Of a stretch of 64,000 bases of DNA, positions 18,604 to 28,137 are shown piece by piece. The stretch is taken from contig JAKOMP010000001.1 in the NCBI GenBank assembly GCA_022241785.1, positions 1 to 64,000 on the forward strand, written 5' to 3'. The notes below the pieces were generated by a model that worked only from the letters and a program-made list of their open reading frames with translations, searched no databases and was not told the DNA's origin. Every line of letters starts with the position of its first letter. The stretch's first letter is position 1. This stretch comes from Cyanocohniella sp. LLY. GTDB taxonomy: Bacteria; Cyanobacteriota; Cyanobacteriia; Cyanobacteriales; Nostocaceae. The position numbers were made by a program, and so were the translations under genes.

Positions 18604-20841
18604 TCAAGTTTCGGAACTAGAAGTTTTCACCTGGTTCCGCATTTTCTCAAAGCTGTAAGCGGCGACTCCAAAAGTAACGAACAATACTCCCATGATTTGC
18701 ACAATAGCTAAGGTTTCTTGAAGTATCAAACCAGCAAAAACCACGGTGAGAATTGGCACGCCTGCACCGATAATCGCTGATCGTAATGCGCCTAGTTTGC
18801 GAATTCCGACATTGTTCAGCACATAGCCGACTAAAGTTAAAACGCCCAAAATAAAGGCACTTAAAACAAGTTCTAGCAATTTGGACTGGTCAACTGCCAA
18901 ACTTAAATCTCTTGGTAAAGGCAACATCAATCCAATAAAGCTCAATATAAACATTGTGCTGAAGTTAATTAATGTAAAAGATACCGGATGAATTTTAGCG
19001 GCACAAACTCGTGTCAAAATCACGTAGCAAGCGAAGGCTACTCCAGCCAAAATTGCTGTACTGGTTCCTAGTGTGAAATTTGCAGTACCTAGTCCAGCAG
19101 AGCCTCCCATAACTAACAATTCACCACAGAAAATCGCCCCGATCGCAGCAGCACGAAATCCATTAAGCTGATCGCGGAACAGCAACCAAGAGAAGATTCC
19201 ACTCACAATGGGGTAGACAAAGAAAAGTGCGATCGCCATGCCTGTGGCTACCTGACTGATGGCAAGATAGATGAGTACTTGGGATACAAACAAAAAGCAT
19301 CCACTAGCGATGGACAATTGCAAAAATTTTTGGGTCTTTAAATTACTATTGGAAGTAGAACTGCCACGTGTTGATGTCACCAGGTTTTGCATATCTTGCC
19401 ATACTTGGGGATGCATCATAGGTGCTAAAAGGATCATGAGTGGCACAACCACTAGCAATCGCAGCGTCAAAATTAAAAATATATTCCCTAAAGTTGGCGA
19501 AATTAGCCCCTGTATTTCTAAAACTCCTAAATTATCGTAAGCCTTAAAGAACATACCTTTGATGGCTACGTTGTACAGCGATGAAACCACTGTTGACAAT
19601 ACAACCAGTAAGAAACCGATCTGGATTGACGATATTTTTGAGGAGCTAGGTGACTGTGGTGATACAGGTTTTGCTCTTTGATTAGTTGCTGTCTGTGATG
19701 GGGATTGGCGATCGCGTCTCAAGTCTTCTCGACTGAGGACAGAAATTGGCTCTGGGGGTGTTTCTGTCTGTGATGGGGATTGGCGATCATCTTCCCAGTC
19801 TCGGCGATTAATCACAGAAGTTGTTTCCGGCGGTATGTTTGGCGACGATGTAAATTGGCGATCGCTTTCCCAGTCTTCACGATTAATCACAGAAGTTGGT
19901 TCTGGTGGTGGTGGAGATTGGCGATCGCTTTCCCAGTCTTCACGATTAATCACAGAAGTTGGTTCTGGTGGTGGCGATTGGCGATCGTCTTCAGCTAAAT
20001 TTCCCGGAAAAATGGAAATAGACTCAATAATTCTGCCCGACTCTGGCGATTCAGTATCGGGTTGTGAAATTTCCCTGCTGATGACAGAAGTTGGCTCGGT
20101 GGTATTGGGATTGCTAAATGGCAATACATTTCCCGTGTTGCTCTGGGATAAGTTTTCTGTGCTGCTTTGAATCTCTCCCACCTGTAGATATGTTTGTGGG
20201 GAACTGGGCTGATATGGCTCAGTCGGTTGCAAAACAGTAGGCGGCGATGTTGTGGCTTTTAGGGAAATTTCTTTGGTGGCTTTAACTAGTTCCCCTTGTA
20301 GGTGATTGATCAATTCCTCTACAATGGCTTCCCCTTGTTGTTGTTGACTTTGCATCCGCGACAACTGTTGGGAAAGAGTAGTTTGATAGTTTTTTATCTC
20401 CTGCTGTAAAGAATTAAAAGTAATGGTGAGCGTATCATCCAAAGAACCAAGCATTTGTTCGGTATTTTCATTTTGATTCCCTACCGACTTCAGTTGGGAA
20501 TTACCTCCGCCGGATTGGCTAGTTAAATTTGCCAGCGACGATTGCAGTTGTGAAGATATATGTTTTGCCAGAGCTTCTGACAACTGACGGATTAACACTT
20601 GTTGCTCAGTAATTTGCCGTACCTGTTGTAGGTGTTCCTTTTCTTCTAACAACTGTTGAATGTCATCAGATAAACGGCTTTTTTGCGCTTGCAGTTGTTT
20701 TATTTCGTCCTGCAAGGATTTGAGCATATTCCGCTGGAGACTTTCCAAATCTTCTACAACAGCCCATAAAGCTGTTTCTGCTGCTCTGGATAGCTCGCCT
20801 CTGACTTGCGGGTTGTCTGGTCGCTTCTCAAATCGCCCCAT
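18604..20841 (-). CDS. EamA/DMT-family transporter with long coiled-coil and repeat-rich N-terminus
   Basis: A 745-residue protein in three parts. Residues 1-200 are Gln/Glu/Leu-rich coiled coil (for example LQDEIKQLQAQKSRLSDDIQQLLEEK). Residues 200-405 are disordered Pro/Ser/Thr-rich sequence with about five imperfect copies of a unit like PTSVINREDWESDRQSPPP. Residues 408-735 hold about ten membrane helices in two EamA halves, as in drug/metabolite transporters. Plain EamA transporters are about 300 residues, so the front half is a large cytoplasmic extension. It lies 870 bases upstream of hetR on the same strand. The substrate is unknown; the extension might anchor or scaffold the transporter. 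Confidence 0.8.
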   Translation of the reverse strand: MGRFEKRPDNPQVRGELSRAAETALWAVVEDLESLQRNMLKSLQDEIKQLQAQKSRLSDDIQQLLEEKEHLQQVRQITEQQVLIRQLSEALAKHISSQLQSSLANLTSQSGGGNSQLKSVGNQNENTEQMLGSLDDTLTITFNSLQQEIKNYQTTLSQQLSRMQSQQQQGEAIVEELINHLQGELVKATKEISLKATTSPPTVLQPTEPYQPSSPQTYLQVGEIQSSTENLSQSNTGNVLPFSNPNTTEPTSVISREISQPDTESPESGRIIESISIFPGNLAEDDRQSPPPEPTSVINREDWESDRQSPPPPEPTSVINREDWESDRQFTSSPNIPPETTSVINRRDWEDDRQSPSQTETPPEPISVLSREDLRRDRQSPSQTATNQRAKPVSPQSPSSSKISSIQIGFLLVVLSTVVSSLYNVAIKGMFFKAYDNLGVLEIQGLISPTLGNIFLILTLRLLVVVPLMILLAPMMHPQVWQDMQNLVTSTRGSSTSNSNLKTQKFLQLSIASGCFLFVSQVLIYLAISQVATGMAIALFFVYPIVSGIFSWLLFRDQLNGFRAAAIGAIFCGELLVMGGSAGLGTANFTLGTSTAILAGVAFACYVILTRVCAAKIHPVSFTLINFSTMFILSFIGLMLPLPRDLSLAVDQSKLLELVLSAFILGVLTLVGYVLNNVGIRKLGALRSAIIGAGVPILTVVFAGLILQETLAIVQIMGVLFVTFGVAAYSFEKMRNQVKTSSSET
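19700..19995. repeat. Tandem coding repeats phased by GCGATCGC-like sites
   Basis: DNA units of 60-75 bp encode the TSVINREDWE-DRQSP repeats. Each unit carries GCGATCGC or a one- or two-base variant, at 19708, 19783, 19858, 19921 and 19981 (spacings 75, 75, 63, 60), so the DRQS codons coincide with the HIP1 octamer. Confidence 0.8.
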
Positions 20842-21444
20842 TAGCTTCTAACCTCTAACACCTTGAAGATAAAGCCGCTTCCCGTAAACTTGCTTAGCAC
20901 TCATACTGATTTCCTGTATTTTTTCAGATAAACTCAAAACTTTCACAGGAATTACGCATATAAACGTAATTTTGTCATGCTGAGTACAAATTTGGCAAAG
21001 TAATATTTTTTTCGCTTCACAGCCTACTATACTGTGTTTTCCTCAGCATCAAAGAGGAGTCTGTGAGCAGTTTGATTTAAATTAACTTTTCTCTAGTGAG
21101 AGTTGATTAGGAAAAAACATCTCACTCAATATCAATACTTATTTTTCCGCTACCAACATTCATGATCCAAGGCTTATAAATAAGTCTATTCCCACAATTA
21201 GATTGGTCAAAGTTGTAAACCTTGAATGTAGAATTTGCAGAATGTAACTTATGTGACAATTTACATTTCTCTGAGGGATTAAAGTACCTATCCGCAGAAA
21301 TTTCCCATATGATGATCCCCAATATATTTTAATGAATTAACTGCTATTCTGCAAAAACAAGCGCTGGCTTTGGTTTTTCAGGAGTCTGCTGTTTAGGTAA
21401 AACAGAAAAACACTAAATTAATGAAGACACATCAAGCATAAATA
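20842..21444. other. Intergenic region without a clear gene
   Basis: About 603 AT-rich bases between the EamA gene and the PiT gene, both minus strand. A TTG-initiated 66-codon minus frame (21122-21322) shows mixed protein-like composition but no motif or ribosome binding site. I see no RNA gene. Confidence 0.4.
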
Positions 21445-22749
21445 TTAGAGAAAGAAAATCCGGGCGGTACTAAATATAGCAGCACCAAGAAGCGCGCTTA
21501 TAGGAACTGTAATAATCCAGGCAGCCGCTATACCTTGAAGAGTTTGAAATTTAATTGACTTGATATTTTGGACTATACCAATACCCACTACACCGCCGAC
21601 CAAAGCGTGAGAAGTGGAGACAGGTAAACCTAACCGGGATGCCAATAAAATAGTAGTAGCGGTTGCTAGTTCAGCACAAAACCCACTACTAGGTTGTAAG
21701 GAAATAATATTTTCGCCAATAGTAGCAATTACCTTTCTACCCCAGATAGCTAAACCAGTCACAATGCCAGCACCACCAAGGATTAAAATCCAAATGGGGA
21801 TAGTGATGCCATTGATAGGTACGCTACCAGTGAGATGAATATAGACGATGGCAGCTAAAGGAGCGATCGCATTGCCCACATCATTAGAACCATGAGCGAA
21901 AGCCACAAAGCAAGCACTGAGGACTTGGAATTTTGCGAAGAGGCGTTCTACGGGAGTAGGGAATAGGGAATGGGGAGTGGGGAGTATTTCCTCCTTGTCG
22001 CCTTGTCCCCTTGTCCTCCCATCCCCCTCATCTCCCAACTGTCGCCAACTAAATACTGTGAGTCCAACGGCGGCTAATGCACCTGTGAATAAGGGGATAT
22101 CGTAAGCAGGGATGTTTAAACCAAGTTGCTGGTTCAAGTAATTGGTTAGGGGTTGGGTTAAGGAAGGGAGGACAATTACGCCAAATACACTTAGCAGAAT
22201 TACACTCAACCAGGGAATCCATTCTTGGAGTTGGGCTACTTGATTTGGTTGATCTAAAATCCAATGCTTAATTTGACTGTAGAACAAAGCAGCGATCGCC
22301 CCACTCATAATTGGTGTAAAAATCCAACCGATGGTGATTAAGCCAATTGACGACCAATTAATTGCACCGACTCCCAAAGCCACCCAAGTAAATCCGGCGA
22401 TGGCACCGACAACGGCATGGGAGGATGATACAGGCAAACCCCGTGAAGTGGCAATTTGCAGCCATATCCCAGCGGAAAGTAACACTGTCACCATCCCAGC
22501 CAATAAAATTTGGGGTGTAGCTATAAATAATTGGGGATTGGCAATTTTTGTCGCTAAGGTTGCCGATACCTCATGCCCAAATAATACAGCACCTGTAAAC
22601 TCTAAAATTCCCGCAATGATGATTGCTTGTTTGAGGGTAATAGCTTTGGAACCGACAGAAGTTCCCATAGCGTTGGCGACATCGTTAGCGCCGAGATTGC
22701 AGGCGACGTAGAAAGCTAGTAGGGCGACTAAAATTAACGTAATGGACAT
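21445..22749 (-). CDS. Inorganic phosphate transporter, PiT family
   Basis: A 434-residue membrane protein of the PHO4/PiT family that imports phosphate, probably as a metal-phosphate complex. The two inverted halves each carry the signature: GANDVANAMGTSVGSKAI near residue 20 and GSNDVGNAIAPLAAIVY in the second half. About eleven helices are visible. The central cytoplasmic loop includes GDEGDGRTRGQGDKEEILP and PTPHSLFPTP, encoded by a low-complexity repeat of the CCTTGTCCCC family (about 21958-22040). It is in frame and falls in a loop, so function is probably kept. Confidence 0.93.
   Translation of the reverse strand: MSITLILVALLAFYVACNLGANDVANAMGTSVGSKAITLKQAIIIAGILEFTGAVLFGHEVSATLATKIANPQLFIATPQILLAGMVTVLLSAGIWLQIATSRGLPVSSSHAVVGAIAGFTWVALGVGAINWSSIGLITIGWIFTPIMSGAIAALFYSQIKHWILDQPNQVAQLQEWIPWLSVILLSVFGVIVLPSLTQPLTNYLNQQLGLNIPAYDIPLFTGALAAVGLTVFSWRQLGDEGDGRTRGQGDKEEILPTPHSLFPTPVERLFAKFQVLSACFVAFAHGSNDVGNAIAPLAAIVYIHLTGSVPINGITIPIWILILGGAGIVTGLAIWGRKVIATIGENIISLQPSSGFCAELATATTILLASRLGLPVSTSHALVGGVVGIGIVQNIKSIKFQTLQGIAAAWIITVPISALLGAAIFSTARIFFL
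21958..22040. repeat. CCTTGTCCCC-type repeat inside the PiT gene
   Basis: A run of GGGAATGGGGAGTGGGG and CCTTGTCCCCTTGTCC words interrupts the central loop of the transporter in frame. It is the same repeat family as inside priA at 4706-4780. Confidence 0.7.
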
Positions 22750-22872
22750 TGACTGTTTGGGTAGATGTAAAGAAACAATATAGCGATTCTCCGAGGAGGG
22801 AAAAGTGATAACTTATCGCAAAATCTCGAGAAGCGCTATAAATATTTTCTACTGTTATCTTGTTTGCCCGGA

Positions 22873-23919
22873 CTACGGATAAATTAAGATTTTGTATGTT
22901 TCGGGATTTGGGGCGATCGCTTGGTCTACGGCTTGTGATAAATCTTGTAATGGATAGCGATCGCTAATCAAGGCTGTGACATCGATCCGGCGATTAAATA
23001 CGATATCCGCCGATAAACCCTGAAGCCGATAAGACGAACTGTAACTACCCATTAAGTCAATTTCCCGACGGTAAAGAATATTCGGATTAACGGGAATTTC
23101 CAACTCATCGGGGAATTCGGCGAAAAACAAAATCTTACCGCCTTTGCGGGTACATTCCAGGGCTTGAAAGAAAGCTTTGTCACTGGGAACAGCTAGCAGG
23201 GTAACATCAACACCCATCCCCCCAGTTAAAGCCTGAATTTTCCCAGGTAAATCAGGATCACGAGCATCAAAAGCCGCTTCTGCACCGACATTCAAGGCTT
23301 TTTCAATTCTAGATGGTAGTAAATCAGTAGCGATCGCTTTCGCCCCAAAATGCTTGACTAACATGACAAACATTAAGCCAATTGGTCCCGCACCAGTCAC
23401 CAAAACAGTCTGTCCTGGAGCAATTTGGGCTTTTTTCACGGCTTTGAGACAGCAGTTAGTTGGTTCTACAAAACTCGCCTCTTCAAAGCTGATGTCATCA
23501 GGAATGGGAATTAACCCCCCATTCTGCACAATATGTCCGGGAACCTTGACATACTCTGCAAAACCGCCACCACTAGCGTTAAATCCGGCTGTGGTGGAGA
23601 TGTTTTTATAGACATCGCACATGGAGAAATTATCATTTAGGCAGTAAGCGCAACGCATACAAGGAATGTGATGCATCACCGCCACCCGTTGTCCCACTTG
23701 CCAACCTTGTACCTGAGAACCTACCGCTGCGATCGTTCCGGCTGTTTCATGGCCGAATATGCGTGGAGGTTCATACAAGGGATAACGAATTTTTTTAATA
23801 TCTGACTGACATAATCCCACTACACCCACTTGTACCAGCACTTCATCTGCTTCTAGCGTCGGGACTGGGATTTCTTCGTATGACAGTTGATTAACGCCTC
23901 TAAATACCTGTGCTTTCAC
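22873..23919 (-). CDS. Zinc-dependent alcohol dehydrogenase family protein
   Basis: A 348-residue medium-chain dehydrogenase. It has the catalytic-zinc GHE motif in IFGHETAGTIAAVG, the four structural-zinc cysteines in CMRCAYCLNDNFSMC, and the nucleotide-binding VTGAGPIGLMFVMLVKHFG. It most resembles sorbitol/threonine dehydrogenase-like enzymes, which oxidise a secondary alcohol with NAD(P). The start is GTG at 23919. The substrate is not clear, and the flanking phosphate transporter and methyltransferase genes give no hint. Confidence 0.88.
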   Translation of the reverse strand: MKAQVFRGVNQLSYEEIPVPTLEADEVLVQVGVVGLCQSDIKKIRYPLYEPPRIFGHETAGTIAAVGSQVQGWQVGQRVAVMHHIPCMRCAYCLNDNFSMCDVYKNISTTAGFNASGGGFAEYVKVPGHIVQNGGLIPIPDDISFEEASFVEPTNCCLKAVKKAQIAPGQTVLVTGAGPIGLMFVMLVKHFGAKAIATDLLPSRIEKALNVGAEAAFDARDPDLPGKIQALTGGMGVDVTLLAVPSDKAFFQALECTRKGGKILFFAEFPDELEIPVNPNILYRREIDLMGSYSSSYRLQGLSADIVFNRRIDVTALISDRYPLQDLSQAVDQAIAPNPETYKILIYP

Positions 23920-24010
23920 GTTGGTTTTTTATCGCTCAACGTTACTAGATGTAACATTTACTGGTTCGGATTAGGTTATGAGGTTTGAGATTTATGCTTG
24001 CAAACTGGTT

Positions 24011-24724
24011 TCACCAAGAATTTTTAGTTGCTACCCAGCCACCAGTCCAAAGTCCTGTATAAAATCTCAAAATATTACCAAAACCAGCTTGCTGTAATAA
24101 TTCCATTACTCTCATTTCGGGAATGGGATAAACACTTTTGTTCATTGTTTCTAGGAATTCCCTAATTTTTACTGTGTCGTCTATTCCCATTTCTTGCCAA
24201 AAAACTTTGATGATGGAAATCATCCGTTCAAATTCAGGAGTGCCTCGTTCACCATACATATCCACTAAAATCAAAGTAGCTGAGGATTTGAGACGCTGGG
24301 CAATATCTTGAAGAAAAGCCAGTTTACTACCATCATCAGGCAGAAAATGCATCACTAAAATAGAAGTTGCTGCGTCATATAAAGAAGTCGTATTTAAATC
24401 ATGTGTATATCCTGTAAATAATTCGACTTGTTCAGATAATCCATGCTGCTCTATTTTCTGTTGAGCGATCGCCAGCATATTACTCGATGGATCTACGCCT
24501 AGCATCTGCCACTGTAAATTACCTTTACCAAACTTGACTAACTCCATACCACTACCTGCACCCACTATCAACAGATTAGCTTTTTCCGGTAGGGTTGCTT
24601 TCAAAACAGACAATGCCATAGTATGCATTACTTCATAACCAGGTAGAACCCTTTGAGCCATCGTGTCGTACTCATTGGTCGCAACTGGTGGGTTGGAGTC
24701 AAAATTTATAGTTTTGTTTGTCAT
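24011..24724 (-). CDS. Class I SAM-dependent methyltransferase
   Basis: A 237-residue protein with the Rossmann-like methyltransferase fold. Motif I is LLIVGAGSGMELVKFG, the acidic residue after beta-2 is in MLGVDPSSNMLAIA, and the post-motif strand is ATSILVMHFLPDD. It is similar in layout to small-molecule or tRNA-modifying methyltransferases of the CmoA type, but the acceptor is unknown. The gene is followed on the same strand by the dehydrogenase after 91 bases. Confidence 0.8.
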   Translation of the reverse strand: MTNKTINFDSNPPVATNEYDTMAQRVLPGYEVMHTMALSVLKATLPEKANLLIVGAGSGMELVKFGKGNLQWQMLGVDPSSNMLAIAQQKIEQHGLSEQVELFTGYTHDLNTTSLYDAATSILVMHFLPDDGSKLAFLQDIAQRLKSSATLILVDMYGERGTPEFERMISIIKVFWQEMGIDDTVKIREFLETMNKSVYPIPEMRVMELLQQAGFGNILRFYTGLWTGGWVATKNSW

Positions 24725-25025
24725 TACTTTTAATGTTTTATTTTATATATAAATCATAATATAACACTATGATTATAATCGAACTATCGCAATCCTATCT
24801 TATTTGCTTTATATTTAGAGTCTTAGATAAACCAAATATTGCCGAAATGATTTGTAGTTATGTTTGTAATTTATTTGGTATTGCTATAACAGTGTAACTA
24901 GGTTAGTCAATACTAAAAATAGCTTTTCTTTGATAAGTTATAGGATGTCTATAATAATATTCAATTCCTAAACTATATATAAAATTTCAAGTTAGGATCA
25001 AATAAGCGAGAGAGATTTTGTTGTC
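24725..25025. other. AT-rich divergent intergenic region
   Basis: About 300 bases between the divergent methyltransferase and DUF433 genes, strongly AT-rich. No gene or clear operator seen. Confidence 0.4.
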
Positions 25026-25343
25026 ATGAATAAGAGGACTCAACTGCTCGAAGTAATTGCAGCTTTACCAGAGGAATTAGTTGACCAAGCATTAAATTAC
25101 GTACAAATGTTGCAAAGTCCGATTCAGATTACACCTGGAGTTTGCGGGGGACAAGCGCGAATTAGAAATACACGGATTCCCGTATGGACTTTGGTCGCAT
25201 ATCGTCAACAAGGTGCGCCGGATAAAGAATTATTGGCAAATTATCCTGGATTGACTGCGGAAGATTTAAGTGCAGCTTGGCATTACTACGAACAAAATCC
25301 CGAACAAATTGATCGAGAAATTTCCCAAGATGATTTAGTTTAA
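25026..25343 (+). CDS. DUF433 protein, orphan antitoxin-like
   Basis: A 105-residue protein. The N-terminal helix LEVIAALPEELVDQALNYVQML is followed by a DUF433 domain recognised by CGGQARIRNTRIPVWTLVAYRQQGAPDKELLANYPGLTAEDLSAAWHYYE. DUF433 proteins often pair with a DUF5615 PIN-like toxin and are thought to be antitoxins with a winged helix-like fold. No DUF5615 gene follows; the next gene is convergent and is the antitoxin of another module. It may be a leftover half of a system or a stand-alone regulator. Confidence 0.8.
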   Translation: MNKRTQLLEVIAALPEELVDQALNYVQMLQSPIQITPGVCGGQARIRNTRIPVWTLVAYRQQGAPDKELLANYPGLTAEDLSAAWHYYEQNPEQIDREISQDDLV

Positions 25344-25398
25344 TGGCATATTTTTACATTACTTTTAGTGTTCAAGGAGATGTTTTTTTATGTCCAAG

Positions 25399-25728
25399 TT
25401 ACGGAGTAACAACCCGTGTTTGAGCTTGTGAGCGAGATTGAGGTTTATTTTTAACTACAATTTCCACATCTCGACCCAAAGCATTCAAAAAGCGAAACAA
25501 TCGATCAGTCGAGAAACCAGATAACTTACCATTGATTAAAGCGGATATCTTCGGTTGGTCAACTCCCAAAAGTTCTGCTGTTTCAGCCTGTGTCAACTGT
25601 TGCTGAGTAATAATTTTGCTAATCTTACGAGCAAGTTCCGCTTTAACCAGCAATTCATCAGAGTTTTCTAAACCTAAGTCAGCAAAAACGTTGCCACTAC
25701 TTGCTTGCACTCTAATTTCTTGATTCAT
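25399..25728 (-). CDS. HigA-like XRE-family antitoxin
   Basis: A 109-residue helix-turn-helix protein. The HTH is visible as QQLTQAETAELLGVDQPKISALINGKLSGFSTDRLFRFLNALG, typical of XRE-type antitoxins paired with Gp49/RelE-like toxins. It begins three bases after the toxin stop, so the two are translated from one transcript, toxin first, as in higBA. It would neutralise the toxin and probably repress its own promoter upstream of 26112. Confidence 0.88.
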   Translation of the reverse strand: MNQEIRVQASSGNVFADLGLENSDELLVKAELARKISKIITQQQLTQAETAELLGVDQPKISALINGKLSGFSTDRLFRFLNALGRDVEIVVKNKPQSRSQAQTRVVTP

Positions 25729-25731
25729 CTC

Positions 25732-26112
25732 TTACTCTTCCTTGTTCCGTTTACTGTAGTTTTCCGAGTGGTGTACCTTTGCTCGTTTCAGCCTAGACTC
25801 AATCAAATCAACATCCTGTTTTGGTGTAGCGATACCTTGCTTTGATTTTTTTTGAAAGGCGTGCAATACATAAATTACACCAGCCAGTTTTACCGTATAA
25901 ACGGCTCGATAAGTGTCTCCATCAAAATCTTCTACAACTTCAAGTACTCCCGCACCCTTAAATCCTTGAAGTGGTTTGGCTGAAGGATGCTTTTCACCAC
26001 ATTGAGCCAAGTACAAGGCATAGCCCACAACTTGCTGAACATCTTCTGGGAAATCTTTTAAATCCTCAAGGGAGTTTGCAACCCACTCAATTGGCTTCAA
26101 GGATGAACTCAT
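25732..26112 (-). CDS. HigB/RelE-like toxin (phage Gp49-like family)
   Basis: A 126-residue protein of the RelE/ParE superfamily, Gp49-like branch. Typical words are IEWVANSLEDLKDFPEDVQQVVGYALYLAQ, KPLQGFKGAGVLEVVEDFDGDTYRAVYTVKL and the strand VIYVLHAFQKKSKQGIATP. Such toxins usually cut mRNA on the ribosome. The HTH partner follows directly. The Lys/Arg-rich tail is long but not unusual. Confidence 0.88.
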   Translation of the reverse strand: MSSSLKPIEWVANSLEDLKDFPEDVQQVVGYALYLAQCGEKHPSAKPLQGFKGAGVLEVVEDFDGDTYRAVYTVKLAGVIYVLHAFQKKSKQGIATPKQDVDLIESRLKRAKVHHSENYSKRNKEE

Positions 26113-26251
26113 ATCCTAAATATGCTACTTCTAGCATATCATTTCCGGTACATGGGAAACAAAACACAGAAATATTTGAAAAATCACATAAATCATCTTA
26201 TCTGATGCCAAGCTATCTTAGGAGAATTTGCCAACTCAGAGGGGTTTATTC

Positions 26252-28036
26252 ATGGTGCATCAGACATATACAGCAGATATCTTAGTTGTGGGTGGCGGAA
26301 CCGGAGGAACAGCTGCGGCTATCCAAGCGGCGCGACGGGGAGCGAAAACTATTTTGGTGAGTGAATTTCCTTGGTTAGGGGGAATGCTCACCTCTGCGGG
26401 GGTATCTGCACCAGACGGTAATGAATTAATGGCATTTCAAACTGGATTATGGGGAGCATTTTTACAAGAATTGCGCCAGCGTCAGCCAGGAGGATTAGAT
26501 AATAGTTGGGTGAGCTTCTTTAGTTATGATCCCCGTGTTGGGGCAGAGATTTTTGCAGATTGGGTGCAGAAATTATCAAATCTGCATTGGATTGCTGGAA
26601 AGGTGCCTTTGGAAGTATTGCAACAAGGGAATTGTATAACTGGTGTGCGCTTTGCAGATTTCACAATTACAGCCAAGATCATTCTCGACGGTACAGAATT
26701 AGGGGATTTATTGGCTTTAGCAGAGATACCTCACCGTTGGGGGTGGGAGTTGCAATCTGAGTTGGGAGAAGCAAGCGCCCCAGCAGAGTTTAATCATCTC
26801 ACAGAGAAATATCCAGTGCAAGCGCCGACTTGGGTAGTAGTTATGCAAGACTTTGGTGAAGCCGATGCCCCAGAAATTCCTGCTGCACCTACTTATGATG
26901 CATCGTTTTTTGCTGGTGCTTGGGATGATTATGGCCCAGAGAAATTTTTGAATTATGGGCGTTGGTCAGGAGGTCATTTTATGATTAACTGGCCTATCTG
27001 TGGCAATGACTATGCTGAAGGAGTGAGACGATTAATCAAGTCAGAACAAGATAAACAAGAATTTTTCCAAGAATCCCGCTTGCATAGCCAAAATTTTGCT
27101 CATTTTATCCAAAAAAACTTGGGTAGACGCTACGGTTTAGCGGAGTCAGTCTTTCCCTGTAACCATAGTGCTTTTGCATTGCATCCTTATTACCGCGAAA
27201 GTCGCCGTTTGGTGGGATTAACTACTGTGCGAGAACAGGATATTTTGCCCATGAGGGGGGGTAGGGTAGCATCTCTATTCCCCGATACCATTGCGGTGGG
27301 TAACTATGCCAACGACCATCATTATCCTGGGTTTGATTTACCACTACAACCTAAATCTATCCGCTGGGGGGGACGTTGGACTGGTACACCCTTTACGATT
27401 CCCTATCGGTGCTTGATTCCCGCTGTTACAGATGGTTTATTAGTTTGTGAAAAGAATATTTCTGTATCTCATATTGCCAATGGCGCGACTAGATTGCAAC
27501 CTGTGGTTATGGGTATCGGTCAAGCGGCGGGAATGGCTGCGGCTATGTGCGTTGAGTTGAACTGTCAGCCGAGAGATTTACCTGTTAGGCAACTACAAGA
27601 AGCTTTGTTAAAAGATTTACAAGCTCCTGCAACAATTATACCTTTATTTAATTTAGATTTATCACCTAAATATCCGGAATGGCTTAATTGGCAGGCGTAT
27701 TACTTAAATGAAACCCAAGCTTATCCATTAAATGGCAATCACCCTAATTCATCTTTAGATAAGTACTATTACGTAGAAGATAATTCAGTGTTAACACGGC
27801 AGAGCGACTGTTTTACAGGCGCTTTTCAGCGTCTAAATCAGCAGGATTACCGATTCACGATCGCAACGCCAGAGGCTTATCATGGACAAACTTGGCAGAT
27901 TGTAACTTGGCGATCGCATATAGATGAGCAGCTACAAGCCGCTGTAAATGGGCAAATTCTGACTATTTGGGGCCGCATGAATCATTCTGGTCAATGGTTA
28001 TTAGCTGAAAAAATTGAATGCGTATCGTTAAAGTAG
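26252..28036 (+). CDS. FAD-dependent oxidoreductase (FAD_oxidored family)
   Basis: A 594-residue flavoprotein. The start at 26252 is chosen because AGAGGGG stands seven bases before the ATG; a TTG 24 bases upstream is also in frame. The FAD motif is ADILVVGGGTGGTAAAIQAARRG, followed by FPWLGGMLTSAGVSAPDG, as in the PF12831 family. Near the end of the catalytic part is a second FAD-contact region, ISVSHIANGATRLQPVVMGIGQAAGMAAAM. A C-terminal segment of about 120 residues, seemingly a small beta-rich domain, follows. The substrate is unknown. Its stop lies just 39 bases before the TCCGGA motif of patX. Confidence 0.8.
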   Translation: MVHQTYTADILVVGGGTGGTAAAIQAARRGAKTILVSEFPWLGGMLTSAGVSAPDGNELMAFQTGLWGAFLQELRQRQPGGLDNSWVSFFSYDPRVGAEIFADWVQKLSNLHWIAGKVPLEVLQQGNCITGVRFADFTITAKIILDGTELGDLLALAEIPHRWGWELQSELGEASAPAEFNHLTEKYPVQAPTWVVVMQDFGEADAPEIPAAPTYDASFFAGAWDDYGPEKFLNYGRWSGGHFMINWPICGNDYAEGVRRLIKSEQDKQEFFQESRLHSQNFAHFIQKNLGRRYGLAESVFPCNHSAFALHPYYRESRRLVGLTTVREQDILPMRGGRVASLFPDTIAVGNYANDHHYPGFDLPLQPKSIRWGGRWTGTPFTIPYRCLIPAVTDGLLVCEKNISVSHIANGATRLQPVVMGIGQAAGMAAAMCVELNCQPRDLPVRQLQEALLKDLQAPATIIPLFNLDLSPKYPEWLNWQAYYLNETQAYPLNGNHPNSSLDKYYYVEDNSVLTRQSDCFTGAFQRLNQQDYRFTIATPEAYHGQTWQIVTWRSHIDEQLQAAVNGQILTIWGRMNHSGQWLLAEKIECVSLK

Positions 28037-28074
28037 TTTTTTTTCAGTAAAACACACTACTTTTTTAAAAAATT

Positions 28075-28080
28075 TCCGGA
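28075..28080 (+). promoter_or_regulatory. TCCGGA (DIF+ type) promoter motif of patX
   Basis: TCCGGA lies 58 bases before the patX start, where a -35-like element would be expected. This is the motif reported at heterocyst-induced promoters of Anabaena, and patX genes are described as carrying it. A clear -10 at 17-18 bases is not obvious. Confidence 0.6.
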
Positions 28081-28137
28081 CACACCACAAGAAATTAAGT
28101 AGCTCTAAATAAGAAAGTTTAAAAATAGACATTTGTT

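Noticed and set aside
21122-21322. 66-codon minus-strand ORF with protein-like composition
   Set aside because: Starts with TTG, no ribosome binding site, no family recognised; kept only as part of an intergenic note.
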